Source: Marinobacter alexandrii
Lineage (GTDB): Bacteria > Pseudomonadota > Gammaproteobacteria > Pseudomonadales > Oleiphilaceae
Direction: 5' to 3'
Assembly: GCF_005871205.1 (NCBI RefSeq)
Contig: NZ_SWKM01000012.1
Location: 248,001 to 312,000 of the forward strand
DNA length: 64,000 bases
Below the pieces are notes generated by a model, which saw nothing but the letters and a program-made list of their open reading frames with translations, did not search any database and was not told where the DNA came from. Each line of letters opens with the position of its first letter. Position 1 is the stretch's first letter. The position numbers and the translations under genes are program-made. This document shows, one piece after another, positions 8,756 to 16,697 of the stretch.

Positions 8756-8771
8756 TGCGATCTTCGTGCCA
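8756..8771 (-). promoter_or_regulatory. Sigma54 promoter of the nasC-nirBD operon
   Basis: The minus-strand sequence TGGCACGAAGATCGCA matches TGGCACG-N4-TTGCA with one mismatch in the -12 element and exact GG-to-GC spacing. The predicted start near 8746 gives a leader of about 150 bases. Confidence 0.82.
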
Positions 8772-8887
8772 GTTTTTTAAGTCTAATTAAATCATGGAGA
8801 TACTGTTTTTCGAAGGTTGTGGTCGCGTTCCCTGGGCGCGTTATCTGCCCCGTGCTGGGGCGTTTTGCACGACTTTGAGGCTTCCTC

Positions 8888-8903
8888 TGGCGTGGTTATT
8901 GCT
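8888..8903 (+). promoter_or_regulatory. Sigma54-like promoter of nasR
   Basis: TGGCGTGGTTATTGCT has the TGGC and TTGCT elements at exact spacing, with two mismatches inside the -24 box. It lies 47 bases before the nasR start codon. No terminator hairpin separates it from nasR, unlike the structural operons. Confidence 0.6.
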
Positions 8904-8950
8904 CCGTTATTTGCTAACGAGACAGCACAGCCAGTGCCGGGAGTATTTCC

Positions 8951-10249
8951 ATGAACACCAAACAACAGCAGCAAAACCCCAAGTCGCCGACCGCCGCGAA
9001 TTTCCTGATTGCATCGCGACAATGCGAACTGATGAACCTTCAGTACTTCCTGCAGATGGGCAAGGTGGTTCAAAGCATCAGCAACCTGGTGCACGGCCTG
9101 CAGCGGGAGCGGGGCGCCTCCAACGTGTTCCTGGGGTCGAGTGGCGAAAAATTCGCTGGCGAGCGGGAGGCGATGATTCTGGAATCCGACCGGCTGGCGG
9201 AGTTGTTCGAGCAGGCTCTGGCCGAGGTACAGGAGGCACTGACGGCTCACCCGGTCAGCAGCCACCTGCTGAACCATCTTGCCACTGCACTGCACGGTTT
9301 GCAGCAGTTGCCCGCATTGCGTGCTCAGGTGGCCGGGCAGGCGATGTCCACGGCGGAAGCCACCGAGGCCTATGGCAACCTGATCCACGCCTTGATCACG
9401 GTGGTATTTGAAGCCGCCGACACCGCAGTCGATCCGTCCCTGGCCGGTTTGCTGGTGGCCATGGTGCACCTGATGAATGGCAAGGAATTCTGTGGTCAGG
9501 AGCGTGCCGTGGGTTCCGCCGGCTTCTCCAGCGGTGGCTTCGACAGTGCACTATCCAAGCGCATGACGCACCTTGTTGAAGCACAGGAACGCTGTTTCGA
9601 AGTGTTTGTCAGCTTCGCCGACGACGACAGCCGTGCGCTTTGGCAGACCCTGCGGTCTCATGATCGGGAGACGGAGATTGAGCGCCTGCGTCAGCTCGGT
9701 TGCTCGGTGGGGCGCTACAAAACCCTGGACTCCGGGCTGGCGGATCGCTGGTTTTCCCTGATGTCGGAACGCATGGATGAACTTAAAAAGGTGGAAGACG
9801 CGGTCGAGGGCAGTTTCCACACCCGCTGTGTCGAACGCTTCGCCGAGGCTCGAAACTCCCTGGCCCACCAGGAAACCCTGATCGCGTCACTGGACGAGCA
9901 GAACCCGCCGGCGCAGCCCCTGCTGGTGCTGTGTGATTCCGGTGACGATGTCCGGTCCGGGGAAGCCTGGAAAAGTGAGGGTGTGGGGCAGCAGTTTGGT
10001 CGCTCCATCTTCGATCTGGTGCAGGAACAGACCCGTCGGTTGCAGCAGATGACCGACGAACTGCAGAGTGCCAAGGAGGCGCTGGAAGACCGGAGAACCC
10101 AGGAAAAAGCAGTGCTGCTGCTGATGGAACACCGCAAGATCGACAACAATGAGGCTCATCGGGTGCTCAGGAAACTGGCCATGGACCAGGGTAAGAAGCT
10201 GCCCGAGGTGGCTCGGGCCCTGGTCTCCATGGCCGATGTTCTGAAGTAA
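8951..10249 (+). CDS. nasR: Nitrate/nitrite-responsive transcription antiterminator (NIT-ANTAR)
   Basis: Length is 432 residues, with GGGAG upstream of the ATG. The N-terminal ~300 residues are a NIT sensor domain (nitrate/nitrite binding, all-helical; VHGLQRERGASNVFLG is typical). The last ~60 residues are an ANTAR RNA-binding domain (EKAVLLLMEHRKIDNNEAHRVLRKLAM). This is the NasR architecture of Klebsiella, which on binding nitrate or nitrite stabilises a two-hairpin antiterminator in the nas leader RNA. Four leaders in this window carry terminators, and three carry recognisable hexaloops, so NasR most likely acts on all of them. Confidence 0.94.
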   Translation: MNTKQQQQNPKSPTAANFLIASRQCELMNLQYFLQMGKVVQSISNLVHGLQRERGASNVFLGSSGEKFAGEREAMILESDRLAELFEQALAEVQEALTAHPVSSHLLNHLATALHGLQQLPALRAQVAGQAMSTAEATEAYGNLIHALITVVFEAADTAVDPSLAGLLVAMVHLMNGKEFCGQERAVGSAGFSSGGFDSALSKRMTHLVEAQERCFEVFVSFADDDSRALWQTLRSHDRETEIERLRQLGCSVGRYKTLDSGLADRWFSLMSERMDELKKVEDAVEGSFHTRCVERFAEARNSLAHQETLIASLDEQNPPAQPLLVLCDSGDDVRSGEAWKSEGVGQQFGRSIFDLVQEQTRRLQQMTDELQSAKEALEDRRTQEKAVLLLMEHRKIDNNEAHRVLRKLAMDQGKKLPEVARALVSMADVLK

Positions 10250-10271
10250 ACCGGTAACAGAGCAGCCGGGC

Positions 10272-11129
10272 TCAGGCGCCTGCGGCCTGGGCGGTGCTCT
10301 CCTGCTGGTCGGTGCTGGAGGCTTTGCGGGTCTTGATGTTTTCCAGTTTGCGCTGTTTCTCGTACAGGAATTTCAGTACTTCCTGGCGGTAGTGCACGTA
10401 GGTGGGGTCGTCTGCCAGGGTCACCCGGTTTCGTGGCCGCGGCAGCTCGATGCGCAGATCCTCACCCACGGTGGCGGCCGGGCCATTGGTCATCATGATG
10501 ATGCGGTCGGACAGCAGCACTGCTTCGTCGACGTCGTGGGTAATCATGATCACCGTGTTGTTCAGCTCCTGTTGAATCTCCATCAGCGAATCCTGCAGGT
10601 GAGCCCGGGTCAGTGCGTCCAGCGCGCCGAATGGCTCATCCATCAACAATACGCTGGGCTTCATCGCCAACGCCCGGGCAATGCCGACCCGCTGCGCCAT
10701 GCCCCCGGAAATTTCCCCCGGACGCTTGTTGGCAGCGTGGGCCATGTTCACCAGTTCCAGGTTGTGATGGATCCAGTCCTTGCGTTCCTGTTTCGCCATG
10801 GACTTGCGAAATACCTGCTGCACGGCCAGTTCCACGTTCTCGTAAACGGTCAGCCAGGGCATCAGGGCGTGGTTCTGAAACACCACCGCCCGCTCCGGTC
10901 CCGGCGAGTTGACCTCATGGCCGTCCAGAACACAGCCGCCCTTGGAGGCTTGCAGCAGTCCGGCCACAATGTTCAGCACGGTGGATTTGCCGCAACCTGA
11001 GTGACCGATCAGGGACACAAACTCGCCCTTCTTGATTTTCAGGTTGAGGTTGTCGAGTGCGACGAAGGAACCTTTCGGTGTCTCAAAGGCCATTTCCACG
11101 CCGGTCAATTCCAGATGTGCTTTAGTCAT
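10272..11129 (-). CDS. nrtD: Nitrate ABC transporter, ATP-binding protein
   Basis: Length is 285 residues. Walker A is GHSGCGKST, the signature is [15 protein letters not shown] and Walker B is LLMDEPFGALD, followed by an H-loop (MITHDVDEA). It closely follows the NrtD/SsuB/TauB type that energises nitrate, sulfonate and taurine import. It is the third gene of the nrtA-nrtB-nrtD operon, starting 11 bases after nrtB. The C-terminal tail is charged and low-complexity. It ends convergently 22 bases from nasR. Confidence 0.93.
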   Translation of the reverse strand: MTKAHLELTGVEMAFETPKGSFVALDNLNLKIKKGEFVSLIGHSGCGKSTVLNIVAGLLQASKGGCVLDGHEVNSPGPERAVVFQNHALMPWLTVYENVELAVQQVFRKSMAKQERKDWIHHNLELVNMAHAANKRPGEISGGMAQRVGIARALAMKPSVLLMDEPFGALDALTRAHLQDSLMEIQQELNNTVIMITHDVDEAVLLSDRIIMMTNGPAATVGEDLRIELPRPRNRVTLADDPTYVHYRQEVLKFLYEKQRKLENIKTRKASSTDQQESTAQAAGA

Positions 11130-11140
11130 GATGGTCTCCG

Positions 11141-12136
11141 TTATTCATTCCAGGCGACTTTCTTCTGGATCATCAGCATCAGCCGATCCAGCAGAAAACC
11201 GATAAAACCGATGGCCAGTACCGCCACCATGATCCGGCTCAGGGACTGGCTGCTGCCATTCTGAAATTCATCCCACACGAACTTGCCCAGGCCCGGGCTC
11301 TGGGCCAGCATTTCTGCGGCAATCAGCACCATCCAGGCAATACCCAGAGAGACCCGCAGGCCGGTAAAGATCATGGGTACCGACGAGGGCAGTACCACCT
11401 TGCGCACGTGGGTCCAGAACGACAGGCGCAGGACCCGGGACACATTCAGCAGATCCGGATTTACCGCCGCCACGCCGACACTGGTGTTAATCAGCGTGGG
11501 CCAGAGGCTGCACAGGGTGACGGTGATCATTGAGGTCAGGAACGACTTCTCGAACATCGGGTCGTCGCTGACGTAGGTGGCCGAGACCACCATGGTCACC
11601 AGGGGCAGCCAGGCCAGTGGCGAAACCGGTTTAAAGATCTGGATCAGCGGATTGACCGCCGCCTGAAAGTAGTGATTCAGACCAAAGACAATGCCCAGTG
11701 GCACCGCAATCACCGTCGCCAGAAAAAAGCCTGCAAGCACGGTGATCAGGCTGGTAACCACCTGGTCCAGAAAGGTGGGTGCGGCCGGGTAGTCGCGGAT
11801 TTTGACCTCAGCATCCGGATTGTCGGCCAGGATGCGCGCATTACGCTCTTCCTGCATGGTCACGAACTTGTCGGCCCGCTCCCGTTGGTTGGTGTGTTCC
11901 TGCCAGAGCTGACCGCCTTGCTCCCAGACCTGTGCCGGGCCCGGAAAGGCGCCCAGGGATGTGTTGACCTGAGGCGCGGCCAGATGCCAGAACCCGAGGA
12001 AGATCAGGATGCCGATGGTGGGCAGCAGCAGCTGCTTGCCCGACTGGGCCAGCTCGGCGCCGGTAAACCGGCTTGCCAGTGCTTTCAGCCAGCCGGGTGT
12101 GCCGGCTCTGGAGCTAGGGTTGGTTAAGGTGGTCAT
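11141..12136 (-). CDS. nrtB: Nitrate ABC transporter, permease
   Basis: Length is 331 residues. It is an inner-membrane permease of the NrtB/BPD_transp_1 type with about six transmembrane helices. The cytoplasmic coupling motif is in the MVLIAAEMLAQSPGLGKF region. An extra hydrophilic segment after the first helix (about residues 70-115, rich in charged residues) is periplasmic or an insertion typical of proteobacterial NrtB. It starts 23 bases after nrtA and is the middle gene of the operon. Confidence 0.93.
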   Translation of the reverse strand: MTTLTNPSSRAGTPGWLKALASRFTGAELAQSGKQLLLPTIGILIFLGFWHLAAPQVNTSLGAFPGPAQVWEQGGQLWQEHTNQRERADKFVTMQEERNARILADNPDAEVKIRDYPAAPTFLDQVVTSLITVLAGFFLATVIAVPLGIVFGLNHYFQAAVNPLIQIFKPVSPLAWLPLVTMVVSATYVSDDPMFEKSFLTSMITVTLCSLWPTLINTSVGVAAVNPDLLNVSRVLRLSFWTHVRKVVLPSSVPMIFTGLRVSLGIAWMVLIAAEMLAQSPGLGKFVWDEFQNGSSQSLSRIMVAVLAIGFIGFLLDRLMLMIQKKVAWNE

Positions 12137-12159
12137 GTCGTTCTCCTGGCTAAGCCCGG

Positions 12160-13548
12160 TTACGGTGTCTCGGCGCCTTTCAGGCCGATATCAAAACTGT
12201 CGATGTAGGCGTTCGGCTGGCGTGGCGTAAAGGCAACGCCGTCGATCAGCTCACCCTGGTACGGGCGGGCGAAGTTTTCCTGGCTGAAATCCGGGAAGTC
12301 CTCGGCCTGCATCAGGCCGTCGTCGATCAGCGACTGGGCCGCCTGGGCGTAAATGTCACCGCGATATACCAGGGCTGCGGTCTTCATGTACCAGTCATCG
12401 GATTTGGCCTCGGGAATCTGTCCCCAGCGGCGCATCTGCGACAGGTACCAGATGGCATCGGACGGGTACGGGTAAGTGGCGTGATGACGGAAGAAGACGT
12501 TGAAGTCGGGCACGTCCCGGACATCGCCTTTCTCGTATTCGAAGGTGCCGGTCATGGAATTGGCGATGACCTCGGCGTCAGCTCCGACATAGCTGGGCCG
12601 GGCCAGGATTTCCACGGCTTCGGCACGATTGGCGTTGTTGTTCTCATCCAGCCAGTGCGCGGCACGGATCATGGCCCGCAGCAGGTGCAGGTGAGTGTTG
12701 GGGTTCTGCTCGGCCCAGGACTGGGTCACACCGAACACCTTTTCCGGGTTGTTGGGCCAGATCTCGTAGTCGGTGATCACCGGCACGCCAATGCCCTTGA
12801 ACACGGCCTGCTGGTTCCAGGGCTCGCCCACGCAGTAGCCTTGAATAGTGCCGGCCTCCATGGTGGCGGGCATTTGTGGTGGTGGCGTCACTGACAGGTG
12901 CACGTCGGCTTCAAGGGTGCCGCTGGTGTCACCGCGCTGGGGCGCGTAGAAGCCTGGGTTCAGGCCGCCGGCGGCCAGCCAGTAACGCAGCTCGTAGTTG
13001 TGGGTCGAAACCGGGAACACCATGCCCATACGAAAACGTTCGCCTTCCGCCCGGGACTGCTCTACTACCGGTTTAAGGGCGCTGGCGCTGATCGGATGCA
13101 CCGGTTTGCCGTCTTCCTTAGGAATGTACTGACTCATGGTCTCCCAAACCTGATTGGAGACGGTGATGCCGTTGCCGTTCAGGTCCATGCTGAAGGCGGT
13201 AATGATGTCAGCCTGGGTTCCGTAGCCGATGGAGGCGCCCAGGGGTTGGCCGGCGAGCATGTGCGCGCCATCCAGTTCACCGGTGATGACCCGGTCTAGC
13301 AGCACTTTCCAGTTGGCCTGGGCTTCCAGCTCGACAAACAGGCCTTCGTCCATAAAGAAGCCCTGTTCCCAGGCTACGGCCAAGGGTGCCATATCGGTCA
13401 GCTTGATGAAGCCGATCTTCAGGTCCGGTTTCTCCGGGGCACCGATTTCGGCCTGGGCCAGACCGGTGCCGGCCATCAGGGAGACGGCTGCGGCCAGTCC
13501 GGCCAGTTGTCTCAGTGTGCCGGAGACGGTTGTCAGGGATGTCTTCAT
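12160..13548 (-). CDS. nrtA: Nitrate ABC transporter, periplasmic substrate-binding protein
   Basis: Length is 462 residues, with a clear Sec signal peptide (hydrophobic core [19 protein letters not shown]). The mature part matches NrtA/CmpA/NasF ([20 protein letters not shown] at the start; [26 protein letters not shown]). It lacks an N-terminal lipobox and should be soluble in the periplasm. It delivers nitrate (possibly nitrite) to NrtBD. Its start is preceded by AGGAAAG, and transcription comes from the sigma54 promoter at 13667-13682 through a terminator-bearing leader. Confidence 0.95.
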   Translation of the reverse strand: MKTSLTTVSGTLRQLAGLAAAVSLMAGTGLAQAEIGAPEKPDLKIGFIKLTDMAPLAVAWEQGFFMDEGLFVELEAQANWKVLLDRVITGELDGAHMLAGQPLGASIGYGTQADIITAFSMDLNGNGITVSNQVWETMSQYIPKEDGKPVHPISASALKPVVEQSRAEGERFRMGMVFPVSTHNYELRYWLAAGGLNPGFYAPQRGDTSGTLEADVHLSVTPPPQMPATMEAGTIQGYCVGEPWNQQAVFKGIGVPVITDYEIWPNNPEKVFGVTQSWAEQNPNTHLHLLRAMIRAAHWLDENNNANRAEAVEILARPSYVGADAEVIANSMTGTFEYEKGDVRDVPDFNVFFRHHATYPYPSDAIWYLSQMRRWGQIPEAKSDDWYMKTAALVYRGDIYAQAAQSLIDDGLMQAEDFPDFSQENFARPYQGELIDGVAFTPRQPNAYIDSFDIGLKGAETP

Positions 13549-13578
13549 GGATGCTTTCCTCGCAATGTTCTTGCAGGC

Positions 13579-13618
13579 AAAAAAAAGCGCCAGCCCTCCG
13601 CTGTCGGAAGGCAGGCGC
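13579..13618 (-). terminator. Leader terminator of nrtABD
   Basis: On the minus strand a stem of GCGCCTGCC with GGCTGGCGC is extended by TTCCG/CGGAG around an ACAG loop. A run of eight T follows (13586-13579). It sits about 30 bases before the nrtA start codon. Its 5' arm shares GCCTG with the hexaloop hairpin just upstream, giving a mutually exclusive switch. Confidence 0.87.
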
Positions 13619-13627
13619 CCATGCCTG
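13612..13627 (-). promoter_or_regulatory. ANTAR-type hexaloop hairpin (NasR target), nrtABD leader
   Basis: The minus-strand hairpin CAGGC-ATGGGC-GCCTG has a perfect five-pair stem and a six-base loop with A1 and G4. The 3' arm is part of the terminator stem. A weaker partner hairpin (GATC-ATTACT-GATT) lies just upstream but lacks G4. Confidence 0.8.
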
Positions 13628-13666
13628 TTGAATCAGTAATGATCTCGAAGGTTCGTGAATGTTGAT

Positions 13667-13682
13667 TGCACAGCCTGTGCCA
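13667..13682 (-). promoter_or_regulatory. Sigma54 promoter of nrtABD
   Basis: Minus strand TGGCACAGGCTGTGCA: the -24 box is perfect, the -12 box is GTGCA instead of TTGCA, and the spacing is exact. The predicted start is near 13656, giving a leader of about 110 bases. Confidence 0.83.
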
Positions 13683-13857
13683 GTGATAAAAAAGAGCGTT
13701 AAAACATGCAAGTACAAGCTGGGTTCAGTTTTAACGCCATAATCTGGAGTCTCATCGTCGGTGTGTTTTAGTGCGCTTTTTCGATTCTTGCACCAATCTG
13801 GGCCGTCAAATGTGGCGCTCCTGCCCGTCGGGGTCCGTTATAGCCTCAATGCCACGA

Positions 13858-13873
13858 TGGCCCTTTTATTGCA
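13858..13873 (+). promoter_or_regulatory. Sigma54 promoter of nasA
   Basis: Plus strand TGGCCCTTTTATTGCA: the -12 box is perfect (TTGCA), the -24 box is TGGCCC, and the spacing is exact. The predicted start is near 13885, about 110 bases before the nasA start. Confidence 0.78.
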
Positions 13874-13912
13874 GCGTTTCTGGCAGGAAAAGACAGCAGA
13901 TAAATGACATCA

Positions 13913-13924
13913 GGCAAAAGCGCC
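13913..13924 (+). promoter_or_regulatory. Possible degenerate hexaloop hairpin, nasA leader
   Basis: GGC-AAAAGC-GCC could form a three-pair stem with a six-base loop. A1, G5 and C6 match the loops in the sister leaders, but position 4 is A rather than G. Its 3' arm overlaps the terminator 5' arm, as in the other two leaders. It is weak on its own and called mainly by position. Confidence 0.4.
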
Positions 13925-13973
13925 CGCCCCGTGCACCGGATATCCCGGTTTCCATGGGCGGGCGTTTCTGTTT
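13921..13973 (+). terminator. Leader terminator of nasA
   Basis: A perfect nine-pair stem, CGCCCGCCC (13921-13929) with GGGCGGGCG (13956-13964), encloses an inner hairpin ACCGG/CCGGT. The stem is followed by TTTCTGTTT. It lies 21 bases before the start codon of nasA. Confidence 0.75.
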
Positions 13974-13993
13974 CAGAGCCGAGAGGATACGAC

Positions 13994-16690
13994 GTGAACA
14001 GTGAGCATCAGACAGCGACCAGCGTGCGGACCACCTGCCCATACTGTGGCGTCGGCTGTGGCGTTTCCGCGGGGCTTGGGCAAGTCGCCGGTGACCAGCA
14101 GCACCCGGCCAATCAGGGGCGGTTGTGTGTCAAAGGCTCAGCTCTGCACGAGACCCTGGTGCCTGCTGGCCGGCTATTGCAGCCGCGGCTCGCCGGTGTG
14201 GACAGTGACTGGTCCGAGGCATTGAAAGCGGCGTCTGGTGCTATCCGCGAGGCGGTGGCCACACACGGCCCTGGTTCGGTAGCGTTCTATCTGTCGGGCC
14301 AGTTGTTAACCGAGGACTATTACGTCGCCAACAAATTGGCCAAGGGGTTTGTTGGCACACCACACGTGGATACCAACTCCCGCCTGTGCATGTCCTCGGC
14401 GGTCGCAGCCCACAAACGGGCATTCGGGGAAGACTGTGTACCCGGTTGCTATGAGGATGTGGAACTGGCAGATCTGCTGGTGCTCGCTGGCAGCAACGCC
14501 GCCTGGGCTCATCCGGTGCTGTATCAGCGCATGAAAGCCGCCAGTCGGCAGGGGCGTCGGGTGGTGGTGATTGACCCGCGTCGGACTGCTACTGCAGAGC
14601 TGGCGGACCTGCACCTGAAATTGAAACCAGGCACAGACACCATTCTGTTTAACGGCCTGCTGGTGTGGCTGGCGGATAACAGTGGCCTGGACCAGGGTTA
14701 TATCGCCCGTCATTGTCATGGTTTTGAGGAAACCCTGGAGGCCGCGACCCAAGCGGCTCCCTCAGCCCGTTCTGTGGCTGAGCAGTGCGATCTCCCGGTC
14801 GCCGATGTGGAAACCTTTTACCAATGGTTCGCACAAACCCCGCGCACGGTGACCGGTTTTTCCCAGGGTATCAATCAGGCGTCAGCGGGGACGGACAAGT
14901 GCAACAGCATCATCAATTGCCATCTTGCCACCGGCCGGGTCGGTTTGCCGGGTGCCGGGCCCTTTTCCCTGACCGGTCAGCCCAACGCCATGGGCGGGCG
15001 GGAAGTGGGCGGACTGGCCAATACCCTGGCGGCCCATATGGATTACGACAGTCCCGGTGCCCGGACCAGTGTGGCCCGGTTCTGGGGCACTGACCGGATC
15101 CCCGAGGTCCCGGGTCTGAAAGCGGTTGAGCTGTTTGAAGCGGTGCACCGGGGCGAGATCAAGGTGCTGTGGATCATGGGCACCAACCCGGCAGTCAGCC
15201 TGCCGGAGTCGGCCCACGTGCGCGAGGCGCTGGCGCGTTGCCCCATGGTGATTGTCTCCGACTGCATGGCCGAGACCGACACCACCGCCTACGCCGACAT
15301 CCTGCTGCCCGCCGCCGGTTGGGGCGAGAAAGACGGAACGGTGACCAATTCTGAGCGCTGTATATCCCGGCAAAGGGCGTTCCTGCCTCTGCCCGGTGAG
15401 GTGAAACCGGACTGGTGGATCATGGCGAACGTGGCCCGGGAGCTGGGCTATGGCAAGGCGTTCGACTACCGGAAGCCAGCGGATATCTTTCGCGAGCACG
15501 CTGCGCTTTCCGGAATCGCCGTCCAGGCTAGTGGCAGTCGGCGCCAATTTGATATCGATTGTCTGAAAACCCTGTCAGATTTTGATTACGAACAACTGCA
15601 GCCGGTGCAGTGGCCAGTGTCTTTGGCGCCGGATGGTCGGATCACGGGGACCAGCCGGCTCTTCGATCAGGGTGGCTTTTCCACCCCCGACGGCCGCGCC
15701 CGTCTGGTGCCGATCCATACTGTAAATGCCGGTCAACAACCCTCATCGGCCCAGCCGCTGGTGGTGAACGCCGGCCGGATCCGCGATCAGTGGCACACCA
15801 TGACCCGGACCGCCCTGGCGCCCCGGCTGCTCGCCCATCGGCAGGAGCCGTTTATTGAGGTGCATCCCAACGATGCCGAAGCACTGACCCTTGCTGAAGG
15901 TGAACTGGGCCGGCTGACCGGTCGCAACGGTGGCGAATACGTGGGCCGGATTCGGGTGACATCGGATCAGCGCCCAGGCGAGGTGTTTGTGCCCATCCAC
16001 TGGAACAGTCAGTTCGCCTCCAAGGGCACGGCGACCGACCTGATGATGGCGGTCACTGATCCGGTGTCCGGGCAGCCGGAGGGCAAGCACGGAGTCGCCC
16101 GCCTGCAGCCGGTGCCCAGTCGTTGGCACGCTCGGGTGATGCGACGGCCGGCCAGCGGGTGGCAGCCAGAGCTGGCCAGTCCGGCAGGATACTGGGCCCG
16201 GCAGCCACTGAGTCACAGCGAGAGTTGGTGGCTGGCAGGCAATCAGCCGGTGGATTGGGAACTGGAGGCGGATGCCTGGCTGGGCGGAGCGGCACAGGTA
16301 GTAATGGGCGATGTCGCCTGCGGCCGATTTCGGGCCGCCCGAATTGTTGACGGGCAGCTGCAAGCGGTTCTGCTGGTGGCGCCGAGCGCTTCCGAGTTGC
16401 CGGATCTGGCCTGGCTGGATCAATGCTTTGAGGCTGAGTGCCTGAGCCCAGAGCAACGCCAGTGTCTGCTGGCGGCGCGTGCGGTAGACGGGGAAAACAC
16501 CGGGGCACTGGTGTGCAGCTGTTTCCAGGTGGGTGAAAACCAGATTGCCAAGGCGATTCAGGCCGGTGACGATAGCGTGGAGGCGCTCGGTCAGGCCCTG
16601 AAGTGCGGCACCAACTGCGGCTCCTGCATCCCGGAACTGCGGGGTTTGTTGAGTAACTGCTCCGCGCCGGAAGCGGCCGAGGTTTCCTGA
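13994..16690 (+). CDS. nasA: Assimilatory nitrate reductase, catalytic subunit
   Basis: Length is 898 residues from the GTG at 13994, which has GAGAGGA upstream. The earlier in-frame ATG (13904) lies inside the leader terminator region. The N-terminal [4Fe-4S] ligands are C15, C18, C22 and C45. The molybdopterin oxidoreductase and dinucleotide-binding domains follow. The C-terminus carries a BFD-type [2Fe-2S] domain (Cys 841, 843, 871, 875, 878), as in Klebsiella NasA. No Tat signal is present, so it is cytoplasmic. It reduces nitrate to nitrite for NirBD, probably with electrons via the NasC-like protein. Confidence 0.96.
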   Translation: MNSEHQTATSVRTTCPYCGVGCGVSAGLGQVAGDQQHPANQGRLCVKGSALHETLVPAGRLLQPRLAGVDSDWSEALKAASGAIREAVATHGPGSVAFYLSGQLLTEDYYVANKLAKGFVGTPHVDTNSRLCMSSAVAAHKRAFGEDCVPGCYEDVELADLLVLAGSNAAWAHPVLYQRMKAASRQGRRVVVIDPRRTATAELADLHLKLKPGTDTILFNGLLVWLADNSGLDQGYIARHCHGFEETLEAATQAAPSARSVAEQCDLPVADVETFYQWFAQTPRTVTGFSQGINQASAGTDKCNSIINCHLATGRVGLPGAGPFSLTGQPNAMGGREVGGLANTLAAHMDYDSPGARTSVARFWGTDRIPEVPGLKAVELFEAVHRGEIKVLWIMGTNPAVSLPESAHVREALARCPMVIVSDCMAETDTTAYADILLPAAGWGEKDGTVTNSERCISRQRAFLPLPGEVKPDWWIMANVARELGYGKAFDYRKPADIFREHAALSGIAVQASGSRRQFDIDCLKTLSDFDYEQLQPVQWPVSLAPDGRITGTSRLFDQGGFSTPDGRARLVPIHTVNAGQQPSSAQPLVVNAGRIRDQWHTMTRTALAPRLLAHRQEPFIEVHPNDAEALTLAEGELGRLTGRNGGEYVGRIRVTSDQRPGEVFVPIHWNSQFASKGTATDLMMAVTDPVSGQPEGKHGVARLQPVPSRWHARVMRRPASGWQPELASPAGYWARQPLSHSESWWLAGNQPVDWELEADAWLGGAAQVVMGDVACGRFRAARIVDGQLQAVLLVAPSASELPDLAWLDQCFEAECLSPEQRQCLLAARAVDGENTGALVCSCFQVGENQIAKAIQAGDDSVEALGQALKCGTNCGSCIPELRGLLSNCSAPEAAEVS

Positions 16691-16697
16691 GCTTTGG

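Larger units (their letters stand above)
8598..8950. other. Divergent control region between nasC-nirBD and nasR
   Basis: This 353-base stretch has no credible gene. On the minus strand it holds a sigma54-type promoter (8756-8771), two hairpins and an intrinsic terminator ahead of the NasC-like gene. On the plus strand it holds a sigma54-like promoter (8888-8903) for nasR. The short open frames in it have no ribosome sites or family resemblance. Confidence 0.8.
13549..13993. other. Divergent control region between nrtABD and nasA
   Basis: This 445-base region has no gene. It carries back-to-back sigma54 promoters (13667-13682 minus strand, 13858-13873 plus strand), each followed by a leader with a terminator. 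Between the promoters, TGCACCAATCTGGG at 13789 is a weak half-match to an NtrC site, noted but not called. Confidence 0.8.

Noticed and set aside
13789..13804. NtrC binding site between the nrtA and nasA promoters
   Set aside because: TGCACC is followed by a poor second half (GGGCCG instead of GGTGCA). NtrC control is inferred from the sigma54 promoters, not from this site.
13904..13993. Extra N-terminal 30 codons for nasA from the ATG at 13904
   Set aside because: They fall across the leader terminator hairpin, and the GTG at 13994 has a good ribosome site and leads directly into the [4Fe-4S] motif.
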